DNA of 64,000 nucleotides from CAXXFQ01 sp963674475 (GCA_963674475.2 CAXXFQ010000019.1:186001-250000), one strand, 5' to 3'. Positions 53,461-63,039 are shown, counted from the first letter of the stretch. Notes: generated from the letters alone by a model not told the origin. Numbers and translations: made by a program.

Positions 53461-53915
53461 GAGGAACGGGCCTGTAAGCCGGGTTCTGTTCTCGACGCCC
53501 AAAACGAGCGCCAAGTGACGGCCATTCGCCTAGGGGGCCGATTGCTCGACCCCTCGCGCGGTCCACCTGAAAGCCGCATCGACTGCGCGGATCGGACCAA
53601 TCCGGGAACGTCGTGGCCTGGACGAAAACGTCCGGGGGCCGATGGTTTCCACTTTCGATTTGACCTTGCTCCCGGTGGGGTTTGCCTAGCCAAGCCGGTC
53701 ACCCGGCCTGCTGGTGAGCTCTTACCTCACCGTTTCACCCTTACCGCACGCGACGTCAAAAAAGACGCGAGTGGGGCGGTTTACTTTCTGTTGCACTTTC
53801 CCTGGTCTTGCGACCGGTGGGCGTTACCCACCACCGTGTCCTGTGGAGCCCGGACTTTCCTCCCGCCGAAACCGCTCTCGCGGCTTCGACCAGCGGCCGT
53901 CCAGCCCGCTCCTTC
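53461..53915 (-). ncRNA. rnpB: RNase P RNA, bacterial type A
   Basis: Read on the minus strand the RNA starts GGAGCGGGC, which pairs perfectly (one G-U) with GCCCGTTCC at the 3' end as P1. Conserved blocks are present: GAGGAAAGTCCGGGCTCC (CR-I), the GGTGAGGTAAGAGCTCACC P-stem region, GGCAAACCCC.., and ACAGAACCCGGCTTACAG at the 3' end (CR-V). Eight T residues follow P1 and end the transcript. The upstream minus-strand TACAAT (complement of 53921-53926) fits a -10 box. RNase P RNA is the catalyst that trims tRNA 5' ends. Confidence 0.96.
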
Positions 53916-54459
53916 AATCTATTGTATCTTCTCGTCCAGACAGAGGAAGAGAAACGCCCTTTTTTTCCGAGAGACGAATTTTCGTTGTCTTTATTGTGAA
54001 GCCGCAAAGCTTGCTTCGCCCGAAGCGCAATCGGTTTTTTCAAAATTCTTTCGCTTTCCAAACAGGTCAACCTAGTCCAAAAAACGGATCGAACCCGTTT
54101 TTCAGACCTGGTCGAGCGAGAAGGTAATATCATTAAAGTGCGTCGCTATCATTGGCACACCTGTTACGAGCGATTCGCGATTTTTTTCTTTTGGCCTGAC
54201 CGGGGCGAAGTTCTTTCAGATCTCGATATTCCCTTCCGATAATCGAAAACAAGGAGTTCTTTAGTGGGCCGGAGACAAGGAAGCCGGCTCCATGGAAATG
54301 CCACGGTGGGCGATTTATCCAAGATTCGTTTTGAATGGAAATCTTTGGGATAGAGAAGGTCGGCGTTTGAGCGTCACTATTTTCTCTTTGATTGGTCGTT
54401 GAAATTTGACCGGAGAGAAAACGACGATTCTCAGAAGACGCGGACCGGGGAAAATCGTC
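53916..54459. promoter_or_regulatory. Intergenic region between rnpB and the LysM gene
   Basis: Minus-strand -10-like TACAAT at 53921-53926 (complement) for rnpB; the -35 is not clear. The rest (about 500 bp) holds nothing I recognise. Confidence 0.45.
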
Positions 54460-55158
54460 ATGGATCGTGGTGTCAAAATCGTACTCAGTTCAGTGGTCCT
54501 GATTGTCGGCCTTTTGGCTGCGCTGGCGTTTCGTCCGGACCCGGCCACACTGCAGCAGAAGAAGAACCAGTCGGACGCATCTGCTCAGATCGTCTTGAAG
54601 GTTCAAGAAGCTCCGAAAAGCGTTCCGGTTCCTCAGCGTTCTTCCCACACTTCCTTTCGGCCGACGCGGATGACCCCTTCGACGCAAAGTGCGGATCAAT
54701 ATCGGACGCACTGGGTGGAAAAGACGCGGCTTACGGCCCGACCGACCTTGGCCACGACGGTTCCGCCGCCCGAACTCCAGCGACAATTTCCCGCTCCCGC
54801 AACGCCCGATCGAAATTTATTGGCTTCTCGATCGGCCTCTTGTGAGACGTATGGGTATCTATTGCCTTTACCGAAGCGAACGCGACCGGCGACCTGGTTG
54901 CATAAGGTTGTCGACGGGGACACGCTTGAAACGCTGGCGGCCCGCTATCTGGGCGATTCGAAGTTTGCACGGACGATCTATGAGGCGAACCGCAATAAGC
55001 TTGCCAGTCCCGAAGGATTACCGATCGGAGTTGAGCTTCGAATTCCCTCAAAACCGACCAAACCGGTCTCTGCCACGCCACGGCCGCTTGAGTCGATCGA
55101 AGAGCCCAAGTCCCAAAAACAGTCGGTCGTCGGGCCGTTGGTTCCGATCGCTTCGTAA
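54460..55158 (+). CDS. LysM-domain protein with N-terminal membrane anchor
   Basis: 232 residues from ATG 54460 (a frame extends to 54406 without support). Hydrophobic anchor ~8-25 (IVLSSVVLIVGLLAALAF), then a Thr/Pro/Gln-rich linker, then a single LysM at ~145-195 (HKVVDGDTLETLAARYLGD, YEANRNKLASPEGLPIGVELRIP). LysM binds peptidoglycan or chitin-like sugars, which suggests a cell-wall or envelope role. The downstream gene is convergent. Confidence 0.8.
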   Translation: MDRGVKIVLSSVVLIVGLLAALAFRPDPATLQQKKNQSDASAQIVLKVQEAPKSVPVPQRSSHTSFRPTRMTPSTQSADQYRTHWVEKTRLTARPTLATTVPPPELQRQFPAPATPDRNLLASRSASCETYGYLLPLPKRTRPATWLHKVVDGDTLETLAARYLGDSKFARTIYEANRNKLASPEGLPIGVELRIPSKPTKPVSATPRPLESIEEPKSQKQSVVGPLVPIAS

Positions 55159-55201
55159 AGCATATTCTTATATCAAGAATGGGCGGCTTTTCAACAAGTG
55201 G

Positions 55202-56164
55202 CTAGAGTTCCTGGGTCCGTTTTACCCAAGGGAAACTCTTGTTTTCGACACAGAGCTTGATAAAGTTGGCGATCTTTTCGCAAAGCAACGACTCCAAAGC
55301 GGGGATCGAAAACATCTCGGCCCCTTGAAGGCTCGTGTCGATTTTCCGATAGAAAAGGTTTCGCTGGGCCGGTTCGAGATCTTCGGTGCCCGGACGACAT
55401 CGAAGAAAAGTCGAATAGAGCCGATTGGCGTTGCGAAGCGCTTTCGATTTGCCTTCCCCGACAAGGATATACATTCCGATGTCTCGGCAGATGACCGGGT
55501 CGGCCATCGCGTCACGAATCTGGACTCCGCGGAACGCCCAACTCGGGGAAATCAGCACGAGCCCCTTGACGTCTTGCCCCTGTTTGTAGGTCGGCAGCGG
55601 CGGCCAACTCCAGTCCAAACGGGACCATTCCAGTGCCATGACCGCTCCCATTTCGGAGCCGATCAGACAGAGTTTATTGAGGTTCAGCTCCCCGGCGTCG
55701 TTTTTGGCGATGAGAAACTTTTTGCACGCCTCGACATCGCCCGCCTCGCCCGGTATCGCGTAAACGGCCGCCTGGGGCATGGAACGGGCCTCCAAGGGAC
55801 GCTGCATCCCGTCAACCTGAGTGCTACGGCCGTGTCCCCGCAGGTCGGGAACCAAGATGGCGTATCCCCGTTGTTGGAGACTTTCGGGCAACGATCTCCA
55901 GTCGGCCCGACTGCCTTCAAAGCCGTGGAGCAAGATGATCGGAACGGTCTCTTTGCCGCCCGTGCCGGGGTAGAAGGTCGCGAGGAGCTTAACCCCGTCT
56001 CGGGTGATGATTTCCACCTCTTCCGGCGCGGGCAGTGCCGGGGCCTCCTTCTCTTGGGGGGCAGCAACGAGGACTCCTGGAGAGAGGAGCAGGCAAAAAA
56101 AGCAAGAAACGAAAATGGTAGATATCTTGATCGCGGTTTTCTTACGATTCCGGTTGCTTTCCAT
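55202..56164 (-). CDS. Exported alpha/beta-hydrolase-like protein with atypical nucleophile elbow
   Basis: 320 residues from ATG 56164 with GGGAG upstream; a longer frame to 56233 is unlikely. Signal peptide ~10-34 (ISTIFVSCFFCLLLSPGVLVAA). LLHGFEGSRADW and VPDLRGHGRS are typical of the fold. The nucleophile elbow reads IGSEMGAV: in GxSxG alignment the third position is Glu and the Ser is one place too early, so the usual catalytic Ser is not where it should be. The protein may be inactive or use another residue. Confidence 0.72.
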   Translation of the reverse strand: MESNRNRKKTAIKISTIFVSCFFCLLLSPGVLVAAPQEKEAPALPAPEEVEIITRDGVKLLATFYPGTGGKETVPIILLHGFEGSRADWRSLPESLQQRGYAILVPDLRGHGRSTQVDGMQRPLEARSMPQAAVYAIPGEAGDVEACKKFLIAKNDAGELNLNKLCLIGSEMGAVMALEWSRLDWSWPPLPTYKQGQDVKGLVLISPSWAFRGVQIRDAMADPVICRDIGMYILVGEGKSKALRNANRLYSTFLRCRPGTEDLEPAQRNLFYRKIDTSLQGAEMFSIPALESLLCEKIANFIKLCVENKSFPWVKRTQEL

Positions 56165-56780
56165 ATTGAAAATCTCCCTCTTTGGAATGGGTAGGGCGAA
56201 TCCGTGCAAGTTTTGTAACGAGTCACTCGACAAAAGGTGGGGCAGTTTTCACAAGATGACAGGGTTGTCTGCCAGAGATTCAGCTGTCAGACGGTTAAAA
56301 AAGTCCTGTTTCTACTATCCTACCTACCTTAACGCCGGTCTGCTTGATCGGTGTGAAGGTTACCAGATTGTAATAAACAATCCCCTTCGCTGGAATGGAA
56401 GGTAACCCTTTCAATCCTAGATTCCGGCCTCGGCTTCGTCAACGGACTGAAAGCAGAGACTAAAAGGTAAAATAAATTCTTTACGTAAAGAACCTGTTTT
56501 GACTATCTTAATTTTAGTTCAGGGTGTGGGTCACAGCCAGACGCGCTGGAGTTCAGTTGGGCTCTTGAGGAAAAAGGAGAAGATCAGTCATATCGGGGGG
56601 TGTGGTGTCTCAAGCGGCAAGGGTGAAGGAGTCTAGCCAGGAGCCTGTTGAAAAAGACCTGGATGGACTTTTTCAACGGGCTGCCAGGGGAGAGGGGCTT
56701 CCGGGTTGACGTGAAAAACGCCAGTCGATACAGTAAGCCGGTCTTTTTTCGTATCCTCAGACTTGTTGGAGTCGGCCGAC
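56165..56780. other. Intergenic region with a 41-bp hairpin
   Basis: No gene is visible in about 615 bp. A 15-bp stem (AGCCTGTTGAAAAAG/CTTTTTCAACGGGCT, one G-T pair) with an 11-nt loop lies at 56642-56682. Similar AGCC(T/C)GTTGAAAAAG sequences are, from recall, common at planctomycete insertion sequence ends; no transposase is present here. Confidence 0.45.
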
Positions 56781-57800
56781 ATGAGCGCGACCGTGACCTC
56801 GATCAACCAAACCAGCTCGCAAGAGAAAACCCCGGCCCTTCCGCCTCGGATGAGGGTTCTGTTTATTACGTCGGTCCATCGGACCGGAGGGTGGCTGGCC
56901 GAGGCGTTTGCTTCCGAGGTGTCGTCGGAGATCGATCTCGATGAAGTGGTCGGCAGTGTGGCCGGTTTGGGCCGCTTGCGTGAGGAACTTTTTGACGTCG
57001 TTCTCGTCAGTCATGAGCCGGGCGAACTGGATGCGCTTGCGTTGCTCGAGGGATATCGGACCGGGGTCGCCGACGCGCCGATCATCGTGCTTGGCACCGA
57101 AAGCGAACAGGAAATGGGTTCCCTGTGCTTCGAACTCGACGCCGAGGCGTATGTCTGTGTCAATACGACGACGAAATGTCACCTGCGTTGGGTCGTTTCG
57201 CGAGCTATCATGCATCACGAGCTTTTGCGTGAGAACGCGCGACTTTCCCAGTCCTTGCGACGCCGTCTTCAGCAGGAGCACGACGAAGCAAGCCGGCTTT
57301 TGGGCCAACAGCAGGCGTTGATCGACGATCTTGACGCGATTCGGCAGCGAAACGCTCAAGTCGAGCCGAGTGATATTCCTCCTGCCAAAAGACGCTCCGG
57401 TCTAGCGCGAGTGCAGACTGACCCCGACACGCCGATCGCTCGACGTCCCGATTTGCCTGATGAGCTGATCGATCACTATCGTGAACTGCTTCGGGCGTAC
57501 GTCATTATGGGGTCGGGAAACTTGGCGCACGAGCTTAGTCAGCTGGCCGAGCTGTTGACTAACGCGGCCGTCAACGCTTGCGAGACGATGCAGCTGCATC
57601 TTTTTGTCTTGGAGGAAATGGTCCAAGGGCTCGGTTCTCGAAGCGCGCGACACGTCATGACGCGGGCCGATCTGCTGGTCCTCGAGATCATGATCCATCT
57701 GGCCGAAGGATACCGAAAACGATATCAGCAGCGCGTTACCCCGGCCCGGCAGCTCTTGTTGCCCGGTTTTGAAATGCCGTCGGTGGCCAGTCTCGAATAA
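56781..57800 (+). CDS. Pseudo-receiver protein with coiled coil and helical C-terminal domain
   Basis: 339 residues from ATG 56781 with GGAG 9 bp upstream; TTG 56763 is an alternative. Residues ~25-140 fold like a response-regulator receiver (RVLFITSVHRTGGWL, FDVVLVSHEPGELDAL, APIIVLGTE, AYVCVNTTTKCHL) but the phospho-acceptor Asp is replaced: the 'VVLVS' strand ends in Ser. A coiled coil (~140-195) and a helical domain (~235-330, LIDHYRELLRAYVIMGSG) follow. It may be a phosphorylation-independent signalling protein. No kinase gene is adjacent. Confidence 0.7.
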   Translation: MSATVTSINQTSSQEKTPALPPRMRVLFITSVHRTGGWLAEAFASEVSSEIDLDEVVGSVAGLGRLREELFDVVLVSHEPGELDALALLEGYRTGVADAPIIVLGTESEQEMGSLCFELDAEAYVCVNTTTKCHLRWVVSRAIMHHELLRENARLSQSLRRRLQQEHDEASRLLGQQQALIDDLDAIRQRNAQVEPSDIPPAKRRSGLARVQTDPDTPIARRPDLPDELIDHYRELLRAYVIMGSGNLAHELSQLAELLTNAAVNACETMQLHLFVLEEMVQGLGSRSARHVMTRADLLVLEIMIHLAEGYRKRYQQRVTPARQLLLPGFEMPSVASLE

Positions 57801-58032
57801 ATTTTTCTTGTCGACGGTTTTTCTGGACGCTTTGCCGCGCTCTGGTAGAATGAAGCATGGTTTTTCTTGAGGCCGTTTTCGACGCTTTTTATACCAGTTT
57901 TCGTTTGCTGGCTGCGTTGCTATGCGTTTACCCTTCGGGAAAACACGCTATTTTCACGCGGGTGGACGCGCAATTTCAAATTAGAATGCGTGTTGCTCGT
58001 TCCCGTTTTCACCAGAGGCAACAACCCAAGCT

Positions 58033-58416
58033 ATGTCCGATTCCCAAACCACCGTGGCGCAACTTCGTCAGATCGTCGAGCGTTTTGTCGACCAGCGCGA
58101 TTGGGCCATGTTTCATAACCCGAAAAATTTGGCGATGTCGATTTCGATCGAGGCGGCCGAACTGATGGAGCATTTTCAGTGGCTCTCGGCCGAGCAGGCA
58201 TACGAGGCGGCAGAGATTCAAGAAAAACGGGAAGAGATCGCCGACGAGATGTCCGACATTTTGGCCTATCTGTTGGCGATGGCCAATCGGTTGGACATGG
58301 ACCTTTCGACCGCCTTGGAAAACAAGATGGTCAAGAATCGTCAAAAGTATCCGTCTGAAGAATATCGCGGTCGTTTCGGCCCCGACGATCCACGTGGTGC
58401 CGACGCGCTCGAGTGA
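58033..58416 (+). CDS. MazG-like nucleotide pyrophosphohydrolase
   Basis: 127 residues. The MazG/dCTPase metal-binding helices are present: SIEAAELMEHFQW (~40-50) and KREEIADEMSDILAYLL (~68-84), giving the EXXE and EXXD sets. A single-domain enzyme of this size usually removes house-cleaning NTPs such as dCTP or modified nucleotides. ATG start without a strong ribosome site. The terminator at 58485-58530 follows. Confidence 0.9.
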   Translation: MSDSQTTVAQLRQIVERFVDQRDWAMFHNPKNLAMSISIEAAELMEHFQWLSAEQAYEAAEIQEKREEIADEMSDILAYLLAMANRLDMDLSTALENKMVKNRQKYPSEEYRGRFGPDDPRGADALE

Positions 58417-58484
58417 GCAACGGCGATCGTCGTTGAACCTGGGGTAACCGAAAACGTCTTGAAAAGTGGAAAGTCGCGCAATAA

Positions 58485-58530
58485 AAAACGGGAAGCGCCG
58501 ATTTTGAGAAAAAAGGCGACTTCCCGTTTT
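58485..58530. terminator. Bidirectional terminator between the MazG-like gene and the TIM-barrel gene
   Basis: AAAACGGGAAG..CGCC / GGCG..CTTCCCGTTTT, an 11-bp stem plus an inner 4-bp stem, flanked by A- and T-rich sequence. Confidence 0.75.
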
Positions 58531-58553
58531 CGTTTTATTTTCAAGGCGAAAAA

Positions 58554-59387
58554 CTATTTGCCCATCTTGCGAAGGTTGTTCAGGCCCGCGGTAACCGAGG
58601 CGATCGGCGTGGTGCGGTACTGCTCTTGCTCGACGACGTACCATTCGGTTCCGCCGATCGTTTCGCAGATGTCGAAGATCTTCTTCCAGTCGACTTCGCC
58701 TTCGCAGATCGGCGCGTTACGCTTGGGGCTGTGTTCCTTCACGTGCAGCGACTTGGTGCGACCGGGGAACTTTTTCAGCGTGGCGTACGGGTCGCCGCCG
58801 CCCATCAGGCAGTTGCCGACGTCCAGCTGCATGACGACTTCCGGCTTGGTCGCTTCGAACAAACGGTCCCAGCTCGGTTTGCCGTCGACCATCTTGAAGT
58901 CGCCGCCGTGGGCGTGGTAGCCGATGTAAAGCCCAAACGGGGCGAGCTTGTCGGCCCAGGCGTTGAACTTCTCGGCCGTACTCTTGATGGCGTCGACCGA
59001 GTTTCTCATCGATTCGGGCATGCCGGGAACGTTGACGAACTTCGCGCCGAGCGCCTGGTGCAGTTCGACGGTGGCGTTGAAGTTCTTGTCGTCCAATTGT
59101 TTCAGCCCGGTGTGGGTTCCGGCCGCTTTCAGACCGTTGTCGTCGAGGATCTTGCGAAGCGCTTCACCGGAGAAATTGTGGTAGCCGGCGAACTCGACAC
59201 CGTCGTAACCGATTTCGGCAACCGCCTTGAGGACCTCGGGGAACGGGCGTTTGTCGCCACGAAGCGAGTAAAGCTGCAAGGCGATCGGGACCTTCTTGGC
59301 TTTGGCCGCCGCAAACAGGGGATTTCCGGTCGCACAAAGGGCCGCGGCACCGAGACCCATCTTCAGTAAATCACGTCGTGTAATCAT
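58554..59387 (-). CDS. Tat-exported sugar phosphate isomerase/epimerase-like protein
   Basis: 277 residues from ATG 59387; a longer frame to 59501 is unlikely. The first 30 residues carry a Tat signal (MITRRDLLKMG, then GAAALCATGNPLFAA). TIM-barrel motifs: LQLYSLRG, GYDGVEFAGY, IGYHAHGGDF, LDVGNC (metal-binding Asp), KSLHVKEHSP and the final VVEQEQY (catalytic Glu). It differs from the 3217 gene in length and in motifs (HAHGGDF against ALENVW), so it is a paralogue, not a duplicate. Confidence 0.88.
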   Translation of the reverse strand: MITRRDLLKMGLGAAALCATGNPLFAAAKAKKVPIALQLYSLRGDKRPFPEVLKAVAEIGYDGVEFAGYHNFSGEALRKILDDNGLKAAGTHTGLKQLDDKNFNATVELHQALGAKFVNVPGMPESMRNSVDAIKSTAEKFNAWADKLAPFGLYIGYHAHGGDFKMVDGKPSWDRLFEATKPEVVMQLDVGNCLMGGGDPYATLKKFPGRTKSLHVKEHSPKRNAPICEGEVDWKKIFDICETIGGTEWYVVEQEQYRTTPIASVTAGLNNLRKMGK

Positions 59388-59646
59388 GGGAGTCTTCTTT
59401 ATCGTCCTAGGGGAATAGGGAGATGAAAAATACGAATGGAGGAATGATCTTGAGAAACGGTTCGACTCTTCAGCTGATTGAGCGGGGAAACAAAGGAGCA
59501 ACCCGCTTCAGCTGAATCGGGGGACCATGGTGGCCTCAGTCGAGGACCTTTTCTGTAGCAAGATACCGTAAAACCTTAGTTTAAGAGCAGAAAGCGGGCT
59601 TGGCAAGGTTTCCCACCCTTGGAGGGGGGGCTGTCAGGTTTTTGCC

Positions 59647-60129
59647 TCACTCGATCGTTACGTCTTTCCCGTCGATCGGGTTCGGTCGGATTCGTTCTTC
59701 GGTCGCACGGATTTGCTCTTCCGGGCCCACCTTGATTTGCCCCTCGGTATACTCGAGGTTTTCGATCCAGCTGGTCGACTCCTTCACGGCGTTGTCGGAA
59801 TGGGCCGGTTCGTAGGGCTTGCCGTCGGTCGAAACTTCCCATCGTCGCTCGAGGCGCATCGGCTCGGGGGAGACCACCTTGAGCGTGGTTGGATCGATTT
59901 CCAGTGTGACGATCTGTCCCGCGTCCAGCAGCGAGACACGCCACAGTCCGTCCTGCAGGTGAATGCTACCCACGTTGCGAACGCCCATTTCGTGCAGTTT
60001 CGAGAGGACGTTTTGGACGTTTGTCCCGTTGGGGGCGGGAGAGGGGGGCGGTTCGTTTGCTTCGGTGAGGGGACTCCAGGCAAGGAGGAGGCCAAGTGTC
60101 AGGGCGGCAAGGGGAGAGGCGGTTTTCAC
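59647..60129 (-). CDS. Small exported protein, PepSY-like
   Basis: 160 residues from a GTG at 60129, with GGAG 9 bp upstream. Signal peptide ~1-24 (ALTLGLLLAWSP, TEA). The middle (VQNVLSKLHEMGVRNVGSIHLQDGLWRVSLLDAGQIVTLEIDPTTLKVV, here split across residues ~38-86) resembles the PepSY fold: a helix, then three strands with a Trp-containing second strand. PepSY domains often inhibit proteases or sense redox. The remainder is charged. Function unknown. Confidence 0.65.
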   Translation of the reverse strand: MKTASPLAALTLGLLLAWSPLTEANEPPPSPAPNGTNVQNVLSKLHEMGVRNVGSIHLQDGLWRVSLLDAGQIVTLEIDPTTLKVVSPEPMRLERRWEVSTDGKPYEPAHSDNAVKESTSWIENLEYTEGQIKVGPEEQIRATEERIRPNPIDGKDVTIE

Positions 60130-60517
60130 AGTCGTGGCTCCGTGTCGTAAGGGTAGAGGCCCTTGAACGCCTGATTGATCCGGCGCGGGCTGGGGCTGTT
60201 CAGGAAAAAATCCGAATCGGGTCGAAAGCCCCCTAGATAAGGGGGGGTGCTGCCCATGGAAGGCATGGACTATACAAAAATAGCTTATCTCCTCGAACGG
60301 GCGAACGGCCGTTGGGTGGCGTAAAACAGAAATGAGGGTTTTCCCTCATTTTTTCGCTCAAAAGACGGGCGACGCCTGTGCAAGGAAAAAACGCCGCCGA
60401 TTTTTTCGCAAGAGTTTTTGCAAGAAAAGAAAAAACGCGATCCGCCGTGTCGGGCCGATCGCGCCGGGTTATTGAGAGAGGTGGCGAATTTTGGGCCAAC
60501 GAGCCCGGCTACCCCCC
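60130..60517. other. Intergenic region with a plus-strand terminator-like hairpin
   Basis: AATGAGGG-TTTT-CCCTCATT followed by T4 and C (60331-60354) is a perfect 8-bp terminator. No rightward gene precedes it. The 60180-60330 stretch has short inverted repeats, so a small RNA is possible but not recognised. Confidence 0.4.
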
Positions 60518-62626
60518 CTATTGCGAAGGTTGGCTTTCGTCATCCGCTTCCTCGTCGTCCTCATCTTCCTTATGGGCGACCTTGGGCCAATAGGTCTCGA
60601 AGTTGAAATCGGGGCTGTTATCCAGGTCGTGACAGTTGTAACACATTTTTCGCGGGTCATTCTGGGCTTCTTCCACGGTGACCCTCATCGCCGTGCGGAG
60701 CTTTTCCTGAAGCGGCTCGTCCGCACCGACTTCCGCCTTGGCATGGGCGTCGCCGGGGCCGTGACACGATTCGCAACCGACGTTTTTGAGGTGGTCGGTT
60801 TTCTCGACACTCAAGAAGCCGCTCTTGTACGGGAAATATCGCGTCGGGTGCCAGCCGACCACGTGACAGCTGATGCACTCCGGATCATGATTTCGCGGGA
60901 TCGGGGAGTCCAGTAACGATTGCCAGGCGTCGGCGTGGCTCGATTTTTTCCAGACTTCGTAGGACGCCTCGTGGCAGGTCTCGCATTTTTTCGAGCCGAT
61001 AAATTCCCCTTTCAACGGCGCGTCTTCAAACTGCACCGGGCGAATATGGAGCCCTTCGAGCCCTTGCATCTTGAGTTGCTCTTGATAGGCGGCCATCAAA
61101 TGGCCCATCGTCGTTGATGCGGGGAAACGGGAATCCAATGGGACTCGCTGGTAGGTGATTTTTGGATCGGGATTTCCGGCGTAGTAGCCCAGCACGATGG
61201 CGTTGGTCCCTTTGTCGCCCACCTCGATCAGTAGCTGATCGGTTCCGGGAACCTTTTCGGGTTTCGAAGGCGGTTCGGCCGGGCCATCGCCCATGACGAT
61301 GATGTCGAACTGGGGGAATTGCTTGGCCAGTTTGATCGCCTCTTCCTTGGTAGAAAACGCCAGGAGAATCTGAAGGCAAAGCGACTCGTTTTCGAACTTG
61401 GGAAGGACCTTTTGGAGGGCGGCTGCCGGGTTCAAGGAGACGATATCTTGGTTGTTGATCTGTTTCTGAAAGCTTTCGCCGAAGATGCTCGTCACGCCGA
61501 CTTTGATACTGCCGGCTTCCAGAATTTTCGACCGGGCGATCAGCTCGCTGTCGAGATCGAACAGCCCCACGTTGGCCGAAACGAACGGGCTTTCCTCTCC
61601 GGCGGTCACCGAGGCCAGCTCGCCGGCCGGGAGTTGGAGGTCGGTTTTCCCCAGGCCGATCGCGTCGTACCCCATTTTTCGAAACGATTCGACGACCATT
61701 TGGAATTTAATTTCCGCTTGGCGGCCGTAACCCTTGATCAGACTGCCGACGTCCAAGGCCAACACCGGCCAGCCGTCGTTGCGAAGTTGGTCGATCATCG
61801 TTGCGCGGCGACTCATTCCGCCACTCATCCGGTCGAGTCCGGCGCAACCGCACGGTTCGATATAGCCGTCCATCCGACCGCTGATGACCAAGGCCAAGTC
61901 TGGTTTTTCCCAACCGACGAAGATCGGTCCGTTTTCTTTGATCGGGTCGAAGTCGGAGCCGTCCTTTTTTCCGGCCGAAGCCAGTACCGGCGGAAGGACC
62001 TGCGCGGGGATTTGCGCGGTGGTCTCATTGGCCGGACTTTCCGATTTGGGTGGCTCGTCGGTCGTCGAAGGAACAATCGGCATCAAGGGAGGCACTCGGG
62101 AACCGGAGGGCAGGGTGGATGCCGAACGCATCGGGTTTTTCCCAAGCGGGTCGTTTTGGGCCGTCCTAAGCGGATTGATCAAAAGAGGGGACGAATCGGC
62201 ATCGGCCTCTTCGAGCGTTGCTTCGTCGAGAGGGGCCGTTTTCAGAGAGTCGACCAAGGGAGTGCTCGGCGCTACCGGCGATTCGGGCGCGAGAGAAACT
62301 TCCGCCGAAGGGAGTTCTTCCAAGGACGCGTCAAACATGCCGCCCGGCGTGGGCGGGACGGACAGCGTGGAGGACTCGTTGGGCAAGGGGAGCGTTTCGG
62401 ATTGGGCCGTTTCCAGAATTTTTTCTTCTGTTTCGGAGCTTGTTTTCGACGGGAGGTTCAAGCGGTTCGTGTCGACCGTCCCCGACGATTCGGGCGAGGG
62501 CGGAGCATCGGCGGGCCCGCAGCCTGGGAAAAGGGGAAATAGGAACAGGGCTGCAAGGAAAAGCCTCACGCACGAATCGGTCGTGGCTAAAAGCGAGGAG
62601 TTTTTAGATCGAGAAAAAAGCGTCAT
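60518..62626 (-). CDS. Lipoprotein: metallophosphatase-like domain fused to a tetraheme cytochrome c554-like domain
   Basis: 702 residues. Signal and lipobox (LFPLFPGC) near residue 36, then ~200 residues of Ser/Pro/Glu-rich linker. Residues ~245-500 follow the UshA/5'-nucleotidase-like calcineurin fold in outline (ISGRMDGYIEPCGCAGLDRMSGG, LALDVGSLIKGYG, YDAIGLGKTDL), but the metal ligands are incomplete: the usual Asp-X-His start is replaced. Four CXXCH motifs are at 548, 584, 618 and 662, matching cytochrome c554-type tetraheme proteins. It is an envelope electron-transfer protein; the phosphatase-like part may bind rather than cleave. The acidic C-terminus ends DDESQPSQ. Confidence 0.82.
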   Translation of the reverse strand: MTLFSRSKNSSLLATTDSCVRLFLAALFLFPLFPGCGPADAPPSPESSGTVDTNRLNLPSKTSSETEEKILETAQSETLPLPNESSTLSVPPTPGGMFDASLEELPSAEVSLAPESPVAPSTPLVDSLKTAPLDEATLEEADADSSPLLINPLRTAQNDPLGKNPMRSASTLPSGSRVPPLMPIVPSTTDEPPKSESPANETTAQIPAQVLPPVLASAGKKDGSDFDPIKENGPIFVGWEKPDLALVISGRMDGYIEPCGCAGLDRMSGGMSRRATMIDQLRNDGWPVLALDVGSLIKGYGRQAEIKFQMVVESFRKMGYDAIGLGKTDLQLPAGELASVTAGEESPFVSANVGLFDLDSELIARSKILEAGSIKVGVTSIFGESFQKQINNQDIVSLNPAAALQKVLPKFENESLCLQILLAFSTKEEAIKLAKQFPQFDIIVMGDGPAEPPSKPEKVPGTDQLLIEVGDKGTNAIVLGYYAGNPDPKITYQRVPLDSRFPASTTMGHLMAAYQEQLKMQGLEGLHIRPVQFEDAPLKGEFIGSKKCETCHEASYEVWKKSSHADAWQSLLDSPIPRNHDPECISCHVVGWHPTRYFPYKSGFLSVEKTDHLKNVGCESCHGPGDAHAKAEVGADEPLQEKLRTAMRVTVEEAQNDPRKMCYNCHDLDNSPDFNFETYWPKVAHKEDEDDEEADDESQPSQ

Positions 62627-63039
62627 CCTTGCGACCTCTTTCGCCGTAAAAAATACAAGAACTATTAAGTAATTGATGTTGTTTTTTCTATTTCCGAAGA
62701 TGGCGTGTTCCGCCTCAAAAAGCTACCGATGCGACTGTTTCAAAGGAGATGTTTCTGACCAGAAGGGGGGCAGAAACTACCGAGGGGACCGGCGTGGAGG
62801 CGTTACCCGCTTTGATTTAACCCTTATTGTTGCAAAGTAACGCCGATCTACCAACCCCGTTTTTCTGGTGTGACACTTGTGGGGGGAAAGCCGGAAGTAA
62901 TTTTCTAGGTGGGAACGATCCGGGGGGGAGAATGAGGAGTGGGAGAATCCCCCCGATTCGGTTTGAATTTTGAATCGGGGGGGGATTTTGCTTTTTGCCG
63001 AGGAAAATGGAGGGTTTGCTCTTTTTTCCCGTTTCGTCT
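62627..63039. other. Intergenic region with a GC-rich hairpin
   Basis: Contains a hairpin AATCCCCCCGATTC / GAATCGGGG..GATT (62946-62987) with the right-hand arm carrying two extra G residues. It can act as a terminator on the minus strand for the PEP-CTERM gene and perhaps on the plus strand. No gene is seen. Confidence 0.5.

Noticed and set aside
56642..56682. Insertion sequence end
   Set aside because: The hairpin resembles known planctomycete IS ends but there is no transposase or second end, so only the hairpin is reported.
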